From: Brucella sp. 21LCYQ03
GTDB lineage: Bacteria; Pseudomonadota; Alphaproteobacteria; Rhizobiales; Rhizobiaceae
Assembly (NCBI RefSeq): GCF_023554105.1
Contig: NZ_JAMJWE010000009.1
Coordinates: forward strand, 62,001 to 126,000
Direction: 5' to 3'
Length of the DNA stretch: 64,000 nt
Part shown: one piece after another, positions 28,082-37,016 of the stretch
How the letters are laid out: every line of letters begins with the position of its first letter
How positions within the stretch are numbered: the stretch's first letter is position 1
Translations under genes and position numbers: made by a program
The notes under the pieces: model-generated
Told to the model about the DNA's origin: nothing
The model's input: the letters and a program-made list of their open reading frames with translations, nothing else
Databases searched by the model: none

Positions 28082-29877
28082 GTGGCGGCCTCCGTCTGTT
28101 TGCGACTGAACAGCTTTGCCACGCGCTCATAGAAGTCCTTGCCGTGGCCAAGTTCTGGCACGCAGGCAATCAGCCGCTTGGTATAGCTGTGTTGCGGATT
28201 GGCGAGCACCTCTCTGGCGGTTCCGGTCTCGACGATCACCCCGTCTTTCATGACGGCAACGCGATCGCAGATTTCGGAAACCACGCCAAAGTCATGAGTA
28301 ATGAACAATAGCGCCATGCCGCGTTCGCGCTGGAGATCGCGTAAAAGCTCAAGAATGCGCGCCTGTACGGTCACATCAAGCGCGGTGGTCGGCTCATCGG
28401 CGATGATGATGTCGGGATCATTTGCAAGTGCCATGGCTATGCCGACACGCTGACGCTGACCGCCTGAAAGCTGGTGCGGGTAATGATCTGCACGATCCTT
28501 TGCATCCGGAATACCCACTTTCTCCAGCAAGGCGATAGCTTCTGCCCGGCATTCGGATTCGCTGATCGATTTATGCGCTGCGATTGCCTCCTGGACCTGT
28601 TTGCCGATTGAGTACATCGGGTGCAGCGTGGTCAACGGATCTTGAAAGACATAGGCGACCTTGCTGCCGCGCGTGGCGGTCAGTTCAGTTTCCGTCATGT
28701 CGAGTACGTCTTCGCCGTCAAGATATATGGCACCGTTGCGGATCAATCCAGGCGGTGAGGCCACCAGCCCCATGATGGAAAGTGCGGTGACGCTTTTGCC
28801 TGAGCCGCTTTCGCCAATCAGGCCAAGACATTCACCGCGATTAAGATGCAGGGAAACACTGTTGACCGCAGGCGTGTAATTGCCATTGTTGACGAAGCCG
28901 GTTTCGAGCTTTTCGACCGCGAGAGCTGCATCCAGCATCCTCGTCTTGGGCGCGGTTCTGTTCTTGGCGATTGCCGTTACTGAGCCGGGGCGGGCAAGGG
29001 CACCGGAGCGCAAACGGGGATCAAGCACATCGCGGATTCCGTCGCCCAGCACATTGAGGCTGATGACAATCAGAAAGATCATCAGGCCCGGCACGATGGA
29101 AACATGTGGTGCCGTGAACATTTGCGCGCGGCCTTCACCGAGCATCGAGCCAAGATCAGCCTGTGGCGGCTGCGCACCAAGACCCAGAAAGCTGAGGCCT
29201 GCCGTTTCAAGGATCATCCAGCCTGCCGTGGTTGACATGGTGATGACGATAACCGGCAACACATTGGGCAGCACTTCGGTAAGCAGGATTGAAATATGCC
29301 CTTTGCCGGAAAGCCGGGCAGCATCGACAAATTCGCGATTGGCAAGGCCGAGTGTTGTGCCGCGCACATTACGTGCAAAGAACGGGATATTGACCACGGC
29401 AATTGCATAAAGCGCATTCATCAATCCCGGTCCCAGCGCTGCAACGATTGCAAGAGCCAGCAGGATATAGGGGAAGGCCATCAGCATATCGATGCCGCGC
29501 ATCATAAGGTTGTCGGTGCGCCCGCCTGCATAGCCTGCGACGATGCCGATAGCCGAGCCGATCACGGCGGCAATCAGCGTGGCTGCAAAGCCAACCGCCA
29601 CCGAGACGCGTGCGCCCCAGAGAAGGCGGCTCAGAATATCGCGTCCAAGCTGGTCTGTGCCCAGCAGATGACCTGCGGAAAAGACGGGTTGCAGCCTGTT
29701 TGCGGGTGCTGTCGCATCCGGGTTGGGCAATGGCAGGATTGGCACGAGTATTATCAGCACGCAGATGAGTGCGAGCAGAAAAAAGCCAAAAGCTGCCAAA
29801 CGATTGCTCATCAGCAGACGCCATGATGACAGGCGTGCAGGAGCGGCTGGGGTGTAGGTTTCCGAAAGGGCGCTCAT
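28078..29877 (-). CDS. Fused peptide ABC transporter permease-ATPase (DppC-DppD fusion)
   Basis: A 599-residue protein joining two normally separate subunits. Residues about 1-300 are a DppC-type permease with some six membrane segments and the EAA loop (REFVDAARLSGKG). Residues about 320-590 form a DppD-type ATPase with GESGSGKSV, VFQDPLTTLHP, LSGGQRQRVG and IIIADEPTTALD. The reading frame is continuous with no sign of a frameshift. It overlaps both neighbours by four bases. With the DppB-like permease, the separate ATPase and the binding protein it makes a complete importer with two permeases and two ATPases. Such fusions are known in some Dpp/Opp systems. Confidence 0.92.
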   Translation of the reverse strand: MSALSETYTPAAPARLSSWRLLMSNRLAAFGFFLLALICVLIILVPILPLPNPDATAPANRLQPVFSAGHLLGTDQLGRDILSRLLWGARVSVAVGFAATLIAAVIGSAIGIVAGYAGGRTDNLMMRGIDMLMAFPYILLALAIVAALGPGLMNALYAIAVVNIPFFARNVRGTTLGLANREFVDAARLSGKGHISILLTEVLPNVLPVIVITMSTTAGWMILETAGLSFLGLGAQPPQADLGSMLGEGRAQMFTAPHVSIVPGLMIFLIVISLNVLGDGIRDVLDPRLRSGALARPGSVTAIAKNRTAPKTRMLDAALAVEKLETGFVNNGNYTPAVNSVSLHLNRGECLGLIGESGSGKSVTALSIMGLVASPPGLIRNGAIYLDGEDVLDMTETELTATRGSKVAYVFQDPLTTLHPMYSIGKQVQEAIAAHKSISESECRAEAIALLEKVGIPDAKDRADHYPHQLSGGQRQRVGIAMALANDPDIIIADEPTTALDVTVQARILELLRDLQRERGMALLFITHDFGVVSEICDRVAVMKDGVIVETGTAREVLANPQHSYTKRLIACVPELGHGKDFYERVAKLFSRKQTEAAT

Positions 29878-30821
29878 GTGCGTATCCTCGGATCAAGCAT
29901 GGTCTGAAGGACATCGGCGAGCAGATTGAACAGCACATAGCTGGCTGCCACGATCAGCACGCCGCCCTGCACAAGCAGGATGTCGCGGGTCGAAATTGCC
30001 TTCACAAGCATGGCGCCGATACCGGGCCACTGAAATACGGTCTCGATATAAACTGCACCACCCAAGACAAAACCGGCTTGTATGCCTATCACCGGGATGA
30101 CGCTAACAAGCGCCGCACGAAAGGCGTGGCCGTAAATGACGCGACGTTCATTCAGCCCTTTGGCGCGAGCGGTACGGATATAATCCTGACGCAAAACTTC
30201 GAGCATAGCGCCGCGTGTCAGCCGCGCAATCACACCGGCAGCAACGACCGCAAGCGTCGATGCAGGCAGGATCAGATGCCAGATCAGGTCTTTGATATCG
30301 CCACCGCCATAGACCGCATACATGCCAGAAGCCGGAAGAATGCGCCAATGAACAGCGAAGAGATAAATCAGCAGAAGACCCAGCCAGAATGACGGAATCG
30401 AAATTCCCGCCAATACGATGAAGGTGATCGTGCGATCTGCCCAGCCGAACTGACGCACGGCTGAAACGATGCCTGCAAAAAGTCCGAAGATCGAACAGAG
30501 TACAAGTGCCACGCCTGCCAGAATGAGTGTGGCGTGAAAACGCTCCATTACTTCATCCAGAACAGGTCGGTTGAGCACGAAGGAGCGACCGAAATCACCC
30601 TGCAACAGATTGCCGATCCAGATGAAATATTGCTGAATAAGTGGCTTATCGAGACCAAGATCACGATTGATACGCTCGACATTTTCCGGCGTCGCATAAG
30701 ACCCAAGCAGCGCTGTAGCAGTATCGCCGGGGATTGATGCCATAACCAGAAAAACGATTACAGAAAGCCCGAAAAGAACGGGAACGACTGCGACGAGCCG
30801 CTTTAAGATATAGGCTGGCAT
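29874..30821 (-). CDS. Peptide-type ABC transporter permease (DppB-like)
   Basis: A 315-residue inner-membrane permease with the typical start YILKRLVAVVPVLFGLSVIV, six hydrophobic segments, and the EAA loop (QDYIRTARAKGLNERRVIYG) that docks on the ATPase. It is the first gene of the four-base-overlap chain permease, fused permease-ATPase, ATPase. A palindromic repeat and a stem-loop terminator separate it from the binding-protein gene upstream. Confidence 0.93.
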   Translation of the reverse strand: MPAYILKRLVAVVPVLFGLSVIVFLVMASIPGDTATALLGSYATPENVERINRDLGLDKPLIQQYFIWIGNLLQGDFGRSFVLNRPVLDEVMERFHATLILAGVALVLCSIFGLFAGIVSAVRQFGWADRTITFIVLAGISIPSFWLGLLLIYLFAVHWRILPASGMYAVYGGGDIKDLIWHLILPASTLAVVAAGVIARLTRGAMLEVLRQDYIRTARAKGLNERRVIYGHAFRAALVSVIPVIGIQAGFVLGGAVYIETVFQWPGIGAMLVKAISTRDILLVQGGVLIVAASYVLFNLLADVLQTMLDPRIRT

Positions 30822-30840
30822 TAGCCCTCCTCCGCTCTGT

Positions 30841-30943
30841 TTAGAACGCGCTTCGATCTAACAAAATCAAATCGACGCTCTAAACCTTTTTGTTTTCACG
30901 CACATTTGCCCCGAAAACAGGTTCCCACTTTTCGGGATGTGCT
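30841..30943. repeat. Two adjacent dispersed palindromes (RIME-like copies)
   Basis: 30841-30883 (GCGCTTCGATCT...ATCGACGCTCTA) resembles the copy at 42478-42518. 30899-30943 (GCACAT...CCGAAAACAGG...CTTTTCGGGATGTGC) is a variant of the family seen near 14.6, 32.7, 37.9 and 45.4 kb. Confidence 0.75.
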
Positions 30944-30953
30944 CAAGCAAAAT

Positions 30954-30980
30954 TGCGCCAGCGGCTGAAACGCTGGCGCA
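30954..30980 (-). terminator. Stem-loop after the binding-protein gene
   Basis: Perfect 10-bp arms TGCGCCAGCG / CGCTGGCGCA, followed on the minus strand by a short AATTTT run. It lies 6 bp after the binding-protein stop and probably attenuates read-through into the permeases. Confidence 0.7.
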
Positions 30981-30985
30981 GTGCT

Positions 30986-32548
30986 TTATTGTTTGGTCAC
31001 ATCTTTGAGATGCAGCAGAAATGACGGCTGAAGCTTGAAGCCCTGCACGGCTGCGGTTGTAACAGCGTTCTGTTTCCAGTTGGCAACAAACAACCATGGC
31101 GCATCGTCATGAATGATCGATTGAATTTCACCATAAAGCTTGCCCCGCTCTGCCTGATCGGTTGACGTACGGGCTTTGGCTAGCAATTCATCGACCTTAG
31201 GGTTCGAGTAATAACCGGAGTTGAAACCGCCTTTATCCGGCAGCGCCTCAGTACGCAGCGTGAGATATGGAACCGTGTCGGGATCATTTGTCATCCAGGC
31301 CATTTCGGCCATGTCTGCTTTTCCATCGAGACCGGAATTCACGCGGCCAAGAAATGTGTTCCATTCATAGGTTTCAATTTTCACCTTAAAGCCGACTGCC
31401 CGCAGATCGGCCTGAATAGCTGCACCCATGTTAATCGGGTCGAGCATGCCAGAGCCGCCTTCTGTCACATAGAAGGTGAGTTCTGGATTGGCAGCACCCG
31501 CTTCTTGCAACAGCGCCTTAGCTTTTTCTGGATCGTAAGCGTATGGCTCGGTTTTGTCTTCCACCCAGTTGAATGCAGGCGGCACCGGACCGGATGCGAC
31601 TGTAGCCGAACCTTGCAGGACATTATCGACCAGACCCTGTTTGTTGACTGCATAATTTGCAGCCTGACGAACTTTTTTGTCAGCGAAAGGTCCGCTTTTT
31701 GTATTGAGAATAGTGAACCAGACATGCGGTCCAGCCTGTTCTGTAACTGCGAAATTTGCATCTTGTTTAAAAGTTGCGAGATTATCCGGAGGCACCTCGA
31801 CCATAATGTCGATACCACCTGCCATCATTTCAGCAACACGCGTATTTGCATCGGTAATTGGACGGAAAACGACCGCGTTCAATGTGGGGGCAGTGTCCCA
31901 ATAGTCTGGATTACGCTCGACAACGACGCGTTGCCCTGACTGCCATTCAGCAAACTTGAATGGGCCAGTGCCGGAAGGATGACGGCCAAACTCCGCACCA
32001 TATTGTTCAACCGCTGCTGGTGAAACGATAAGGCCGGTCGGATAAGCAAGGTTTGAAAGAAACGGCGCGAACGGCTCTTTCAGTTTGAACTCGACTGTGT
32101 TTGCATCAATAGCATTCACGCTTTCGATGGATTCAAAATTAAAGGAAAGGGGAAATGGACCGGTATTGTAGAAAGGATGACCCTCGTTCAGCATCCGCTC
32201 GAAGTTGAACTTGACCGCATCTGCGTTAAAATCCGAGCCATCGTGAAACGTCACGCCTTCTCTCAGCTTGAATGTATAGGTTTTGCCATCGTCTGAAATG
32301 GTCCAGCTTTCAGCAAGTGCGGGTTCAACCTCAAGCGTACCATCCTTGTAGCGGACTAAGCCATCATAGATGTTTACAAGGATGCGGAAATCATTGGTTG
32401 CTGTAACCGTGTGTGGATCAAGTGACTGCGGTTCAGCAATCTGCCCCACAATGAGAACATCAGGTGGTGTCTGGGCACCAGCGTGAAACGTCCCTGATCC
32501 CATAACCAGAGTGGCCGCGGTTAAAACGGCGCGAAACAACCTCTTCAT
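30986..32548 (-). CDS. Periplasmic peptide-binding protein of the NAGGN-linked ABC transporter
   Basis: A 520-residue solute-binding protein of the peptide/nickel family (SBP_bac_5). The signal peptide (MKRLFRAVLTAATLVMGSG, cleavage near AGAQ) leads to the hallmark region QIAEPQSLDPHTVTA and NIYDGLVRYKDG, then ALAESWTISDDGKTYTFKLR, all typical of DppA/OppA proteins. It is the first gene of the transporter unit, with its own promoter region containing two palindromes. Ligand specificity cannot be read from sequence. Its location in the NAGGN island suggests acetylated or amidated dipeptides, and this is inference. Confidence 0.92.
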   Translation of the reverse strand: MKRLFRAVLTAATLVMGSGTFHAGAQTPPDVLIVGQIAEPQSLDPHTVTATNDFRILVNIYDGLVRYKDGTLEVEPALAESWTISDDGKTYTFKLREGVTFHDGSDFNADAVKFNFERMLNEGHPFYNTGPFPLSFNFESIESVNAIDANTVEFKLKEPFAPFLSNLAYPTGLIVSPAAVEQYGAEFGRHPSGTGPFKFAEWQSGQRVVVERNPDYWDTAPTLNAVVFRPITDANTRVAEMMAGGIDIMVEVPPDNLATFKQDANFAVTEQAGPHVWFTILNTKSGPFADKKVRQAANYAVNKQGLVDNVLQGSATVASGPVPPAFNWVEDKTEPYAYDPEKAKALLQEAGAANPELTFYVTEGGSGMLDPINMGAAIQADLRAVGFKVKIETYEWNTFLGRVNSGLDGKADMAEMAWMTNDPDTVPYLTLRTEALPDKGGFNSGYYSNPKVDELLAKARTSTDQAERGKLYGEIQSIIHDDAPWLFVANWKQNAVTTAAVQGFKLQPSFLLHLKDVTKQ

Positions 32549-32583
32549 CAGCGGTTCCTTTCGTTAGGCCATATTTGCCTGCA

Positions 32584-32650
32584 AGTCTGTCAGACTGTAA
32601 TTTATAGGGCGAAAAAGAGTTATATCAACAAATTATCATAATTAATTTGT
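32584..32650. promoter_or_regulatory. Two palindromes in the promoter region of the binding-protein gene
   Basis: AGTCTGTCAGACT (32584-32596) is symmetric around one base. ACAAATT-N9-AATTTGT (32628-32650) is a perfect inverted repeat. Both lie 36-102 bp before the start at 32548 and are operator candidates. Confidence 0.45.
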
Positions 32651-32655
32651 ACGCA

Positions 32656-32682
32656 TAAAAAAGGCGGGATGAGCCCGCCTTG
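32656..32682 (-). terminator. Intrinsic terminator after the M42 peptidase gene
   Basis: AAGGCGGG-ATGA-GCCCGCCTT with a run of T residues on the minus strand. It isolates the peptidase gene from the downstream transporter genes. Confidence 0.9.
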
Positions 32683-32702
32683 CTAATTACTATGACTTAG
32701 AA

Positions 32703-32747
32703 CGCGCATCTTTTCCGAAAACCGTTTCATACTTTTCGGGATGCGCC
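32703..32747. repeat. RIME-like dispersed palindrome (copy next to the M42 gene)
   Basis: GCGCATC...TCCGAAAACCG...ACTTTTCGGGATGCGC, the same two-tier layout as the copies at 37.9 and 45.4 kb. It sits between the terminator and the M42 stop codon. Confidence 0.8.
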
Positions 32748-32754
32748 TTAATTG

Positions 32755-33912
32755 CTATTCTTTGGGTGTATCTTCCGGCTTCAAATCCTGCTCGGCGGTA
32801 CTGGATGTCTGATGGGTGAATCCCTTGAGGCCCTTGGTCGTTTCCTCGGCATCTCGCTTAATTTCGACGTCACTCATTGCATAGTGTACGGCAAGCTTTG
32901 CAATCGATGTCAGCGCGCTTGAATGAATACGTTCATAGCCATGCGAAGCATCGACACCGAATGTTAGAAGCGCGGTGCGAACATCGTGACCAGCTTCTAC
33001 AGCCGAGGCTGCATCGGAGCGATAATAGCGAAAGACATCTTTTTGCACCTGTATGTCATGCGTTCGGCACAGCTCGTAAAGTTTCTTGCTCAGGTGATAA
33101 TCGAACGGGCCGGTTTGGTCCGCCATGGCGAGCGTCACACCAAACTCCGATGAGTTCTGACCGGGAGCTGTCGTACCATTATCAATTGCTACAAGCGACG
33201 CAATTTCGGGCACAACGGTTGCGGATGCACCAACGCCCACTTCTTCGGCAATGGTGAAAATCCAGTAGGTATCGACAGGCGTTTCAATTTCGAGGCGTTG
33301 CATGGCCTCGAGTGATGCCAACATGATAGCTACGCCCGCCTTATCATCAAGATGGCGCGAGACAATGAAGCCATTATCGATGAACTCTGGCGTGGGATCG
33401 ACAGCAACAATATCTCCGACATCAATGCCGAGCTCGATTAAATCTTCCTTATTGCGCGCCAGTGCATCGACGCGCAATTCGATGTAACTCCAGCCGACAG
33501 GTAGCGTATCAACTTCTTCATTGAAGGTGTGGCCGGAGGCTTTCAACGGCAATATTGAACCGCGATAGGTGCCTTTGGAAGAAAAGATCGAAACGCGGGC
33601 ACCTTCAGCAAAGCGTGCCGACCAGTTGCCGATTGAAACAAGTTCCAGGCGTCCATTAGATTTCAGATATTTGACCTGTGCGCCGAGCGTATCAAGATGG
33701 GAAACGATACCACGCGCCGGCTTTCGAGACTTACCGACGCGGCGCGCCCGAATGGCTCCACGCCGAGTGAGGACGACTTCAAGGCCTAACCGTTCGAGTT
33801 CGTGTGCAACGAAATGCACAGCCTCATCTGTAAAGCCAGTAGGGCTGGGGATTGCCAGCAGCGCGGCTAATTTTTCGAGAAGATAATTCTGATTAATCGT
33901 TATCTGAGTCAT
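32755..33912 (-). CDS. M42-family peptidase of the osmoprotectant NAGGN system
   Basis: A 385-residue dizinc aminopeptidase-like enzyme. Metal ligands are recognisable: His in GIVSHLDTLGA, Asp in SRHLDDKAGVAI, the catalytic Glu pair in FTIAEEVGVG, a later Asp in VAIDNGTT and the terminal His in DASHGYERIHSSA. This combination and the length match the peptidase that accompanies asnO and ngg in many genomes, where it may break down or process the osmolyte. It is the first gene of the minus-strand island but is followed by its own terminator, so it is a separate transcription unit from the transporter. The substrate is inferred from genomic association. Confidence 0.88.
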   Translation of the reverse strand: MTQITINQNYLLEKLAALLAIPSPTGFTDEAVHFVAHELERLGLEVVLTRRGAIRARRVGKSRKPARGIVSHLDTLGAQVKYLKSNGRLELVSIGNWSARFAEGARVSIFSSKGTYRGSILPLKASGHTFNEEVDTLPVGWSYIELRVDALARNKEDLIELGIDVGDIVAVDPTPEFIDNGFIVSRHLDDKAGVAIMLASLEAMQRLEIETPVDTYWIFTIAEEVGVGASATVVPEIASLVAIDNGTTAPGQNSSEFGVTLAMADQTGPFDYHLSKKLYELCRTHDIQVQKDVFRYYRSDAASAVEAGHDVRTALLTFGVDASHGYERIHSSALTSIAKLAVHYAMSDVEIKRDAEETTKGLKGFTHQTSSTAEQDLKPEDTPKE

Positions 33913-34226
33913 GAAGGGTAATTTATTGGCAAGTTTTTCTGCGTCAACCGTCGAACGCCATTAAATATTTGCTCCATAATTTTCTTGAGAGAAAACACTC
34001 ATATTTATTCAAAGAAATTCGAAAATATGGTAATATCAGATGTATAATTCGTGTTATTGGCGCCATTAACAGCAAGCATATTCCATAAAGATAATACATT
34101 TTTATTATAAGATATATTTAAAATAACTAGCATTAATCATATAGATATAATTCTAATATTATTGTCATTTTTTAATTGTATTTATGTATATATTGGATTT
34201 TGTTTTTCATATTTAAGGATTACGAA
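33913..34226. other. Very AT-rich gene-free interval
   Basis: About 310 bp between divergent genes, clearly richer in A and T than the surroundings, especially 34010-34210. It must contain the promoters of the M42 peptidase (minus) and the metallophosphoesterase (plus). A TTGTCATTTT stretch near 34163 resembles half a Pho box, without a clear second half. I see no gene. Confidence 0.4.
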
Positions 34227-36044
34227 ATGAAATTTGAAACGTTATTTTCAAGAAGGTCATTTCTGAAAACTGGCGCAGTGTTAACCGCAGGCTACCCAAC
34301 ATTAGCGATGGCCTGCAACTGCGAGAAAGGCAAAGCCTATGCGAGCGAGGATGTCACGGAAGTTCTGACTACGCTTGACCGCTCGGTTGTTCCGGGTGAA
34401 TACCTGACCAAAGGCAAGCGATATCGCATGCTGGCTTTTGATAAGCCACTTCCTATTATTGTGCGGGAAGATTTGGCCGCCGCAAAAGATGGTCGCGATA
34501 CGCGTCGTAAGCCAATGACGGCTTTTGCTCACCTTACCGACTTACATGTAATTGATGCGGCTTCACCAAGCCATGCTGCGTTTATTCGTCGGTATGGCGG
34601 ATTAAATGGTGTCGTCGACGGAGCGCCACTATCAAATGCATGGCGCCCACAGGATACGCTGACGTTGCAAGTGCTTGACGCTATGGTCCGGCAGATAAAC
34701 AACGTAAAAAAAGGCCCTATTTCTGGACGGGACTTTGATTTTGCAATTTCCACTGGTGACAATGCTGACACGAGGGCGACGCATGAGCTGCACGCAGTCG
34801 TAACCACACTAAACGGCGGCGTTACATCAATGTCCGCTACGGATGCGCCTTATATTGGCGTTCAGGACAATGTCATGACGTCACCGGAAGTGTATGACGC
34901 TTACTGGCATCCAGAGCCTGTATCCGGCAACCAGACTGACGATTTATGGAAACGAGCTTATGGCTATCCTGTCATCGAAGGCTTCCTAAGTCATATCAGC
35001 CAGCCCATTGCGACACAGGGGTTGAACATGCCCTGGTATACAGGGTTTGGCAATCACGACGAGCTTGATTTTGGTGTGTTTGCTGGTGGAAATTTCAGCG
35101 CATTTGTTGCTAAAATGGCTGTCAGTGACCGTGTGCCGGTTGCTCTGCCTAAAGGCATGAGTGTCGTCGATTTAATTGGCGAGTTGGTTCAGGGCAATGA
35201 AACGAAGACAAGCCAGTTATTGTCAGAACTGCCTTCCAGAAATGTTAAGCCATCGCAACTGCGCAATCCTTTCACAAAATCTGAATTCATTCAGATGCAT
35301 CTTGATAATGAAGGACCGCACGGCCCCGAGGGACATGGTTTCTCTCAGGAAAATCTGGATCAGAAAAACGCCTACTACCGTTTCCAAATGGCTGACGGCA
35401 TGACGGGCATTATGCTTGACACAACGAACCCGAATGGTGGACCTGACGGTTCGCTTGATATTGATCAGGCAAAGTGGCTGGAGGAGCAATTACAGTCAAT
35501 CTCATCCCGCTATTATGCTGTTGACGGAACTCGCGTGGAAACCAAAAATCGCGATCAGTTAGTCACGCTGTTCTCGCATCACAACTCTATCACTTTTGAC
35601 AATCTTAAGCGTGCTCCAGCAGGTCAGCCAAACGTCGAGCGGTTAGGTTCAGATGCCTTTATCGCACTTATTTCACGTTATCCGAATGTCATTTTATGGG
35701 TAAACGGCCACACGCATTGCAATAGAATATGGAGCCATTACAACTCATTCAATTCGGAAAATGGTCTCTGGGAAATCAATACCGCATCTCACATTGATTA
35801 CCCGCAGCAATCTCGAACAATTGAAATTGTCGATAATGCAGATGGAACCCTGTCGATCTTCGCCATAATAATTGATCACTCGTCGCCGGAATCAATCATA
35901 CGCAATGGCCCTCAAACTCAAGCTTCGCTTGCAGCCCTGAGCCTCGAACTGGCAATAAACGACCCAGCTCTTGATCGTGCATTCAGATTAGGTGCCCCCG
36001 AAGACCTGAATGTAGAACTGGTTATCAATAAGCCGTTTAAGTAA
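34227..36044 (+). CDS. Tat-exported metallophosphoesterase (TIGR03767/TIGR03768-like)
   Basis: A periplasmic calcineurin-like phosphoesterase of about 605 residues. The N-terminus has a twin-arginine signal (SRRSFLKTGAVLTAG) followed by cysteines in AMACNC. Dimetal motifs occur in order: FAHLTDLHVID, AISTGDNADT, TGFGNHDELDF, LFSHHNS and WVNGHTHCNR. The frame opens at 34176, but ATG 34227, seven bases after AAGGA, gives the complete Tat signal and is the better start. It converges with the phosphonate uptake genes, so a phosphate-scavenging role is attractive. The substrate is unknown, and the family number is from memory. Confidence 0.85.
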   Translation: MKFETLFSRRSFLKTGAVLTAGYPTLAMACNCEKGKAYASEDVTEVLTTLDRSVVPGEYLTKGKRYRMLAFDKPLPIIVREDLAAAKDGRDTRRKPMTAFAHLTDLHVIDAASPSHAAFIRRYGGLNGVVDGAPLSNAWRPQDTLTLQVLDAMVRQINNVKKGPISGRDFDFAISTGDNADTRATHELHAVVTTLNGGVTSMSATDAPYIGVQDNVMTSPEVYDAYWHPEPVSGNQTDDLWKRAYGYPVIEGFLSHISQPIATQGLNMPWYTGFGNHDELDFGVFAGGNFSAFVAKMAVSDRVPVALPKGMSVVDLIGELVQGNETKTSQLLSELPSRNVKPSQLRNPFTKSEFIQMHLDNEGPHGPEGHGFSQENLDQKNAYYRFQMADGMTGIMLDTTNPNGGPDGSLDIDQAKWLEEQLQSISSRYYAVDGTRVETKNRDQLVTLFSHHNSITFDNLKRAPAGQPNVERLGSDAFIALISRYPNVILWVNGHTHCNRIWSHYNSFNSENGLWEINTASHIDYPQQSRTIEIVDNADGTLSIFAIIIDHSSPESIIRNGPQTQASLAALSLELAINDPALDRAFRLGAPEDLNVELVINKPFK

Positions 36045-36089
36045 CTAGAAATGTTACTTAAAGTTGCTCTTTTCCAATGTTGATTGACT

Positions 36090-36116
36090 GGCTTGGGAGT
36101 TGAAAAATCCCAAGCC
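36090..36116. terminator. Stem-loop between the phosphoesterase gene and phnE2
   Basis: GGCTTGGGA-N9-TCCCAAGCC with perfect 9-bp arms between convergent genes. T-tracts are weak on both sides. Confidence 0.65.
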
Positions 36117-36130
36117 ACTCATCTTTTCTG

Positions 36131-37003
36131 CTATGCTGATTTCATCGCCTTTTTACCAATCATAGCATGACGAAGTTTCGACGAGAACCAATCAATCACA
36201 GCGACTGCGATCAGGATCATCAGGATCAGGAAGGAAACATCCTGAAGGTTGAGAACCTTGATCTGTTCTGCCAGATGCGCACCGATGCCGCCTGCCCCGA
36301 CAATACCGATGATCGTCGCCGAACGCGTGTTTGACTCGAAAAAATAAAGCACTTGGCTACCGATCAGCGGCAGAACCTGCGGCAGCACGCCAAAGCGATA
36401 ACCGTGCAGCTTACTTCCGCCCGATGAGACAACACCTTCAACCGGCTTCTTGTCGGCACCTTCAATCGCTTCCGAAAACAACTTGCCGAATGCGCCAAAA
36501 TCCGAACAAGCAATGGCGAGAATACCGGCAAACGGCCCAAGCCCTACCACAGACACCCAAATCAGTGCCCAGATCAGCGTATCGACGCCGCGAATAGCAT
36601 CAAGAAAACGACGGATGCCGAAATGCAGAAACACATTCGGGATAATATTCTTGGCAGCCAGAAATCCGAATGGGAAAGCAATAATTGCCGCGAGCAAGGT
36701 ACCAAGATAGGCAATCGCCAAGGTTTCCAGCATTGACCAGAGATACAAACTGAAGCGCCCGCCTGATGATGGTGGCATCATCATCAATGCAAAATCGCCA
36801 AGACGACCAAGGCCATTCAGGATACGAATCAACGAAAAATCGAGCCAGTAAAAAGCGAACCAGACGGAAGCAATCAAAGCTACGGTAAAAATCGCCAGAT
36901 TGCGCCACGCACGCGCATTGCCGAACAAATCGGCATGTTCCGCACGGAGTTCTTTTTCGTGTGCGTGTGCCTCACGGGAAAGACTTTGTGCAATGTCAGT
37001 CAT
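36131..37003 (-). CDS. phnE: Phosphonate ABC transporter permease (second PhnE)
   Basis: An inner-membrane permease of about 290 residues that pairs with the adjacent PhnE to form the phosphonate channel. Six hydrophobic segments are visible, and the family signature IRGVDTLIWALIWVSVVGLG (about residue 140) is followed by the EGVVSSGGSKLHGYRFGVLP ATPase-docking loop and IGIVGAGGIGAHL. I place the start at ATG 37003 behind GGGAG rather than TTG 37027; this leaves a 13-bp gap from the preceding phnE. It is the last gene of the transport unit. Confidence 0.94.
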   Translation of the reverse strand: MTDIAQSLSREAHAHEKELRAEHADLFGNARAWRNLAIFTVALIASVWFAFYWLDFSLIRILNGLGRLGDFALMMMPPSSGGRFSLYLWSMLETLAIAYLGTLLAAIIAFPFGFLAAKNIIPNVFLHFGIRRFLDAIRGVDTLIWALIWVSVVGLGPFAGILAIACSDFGAFGKLFSEAIEGADKKPVEGVVSSGGSKLHGYRFGVLPQVLPLIGSQVLYFFESNTRSATIIGIVGAGGIGAHLAEQIKVLNLQDVSFLILMILIAVAVIDWFSSKLRHAMIGKKAMKSA

Positions 37004-37016
37004 GATAATCTCCCAT

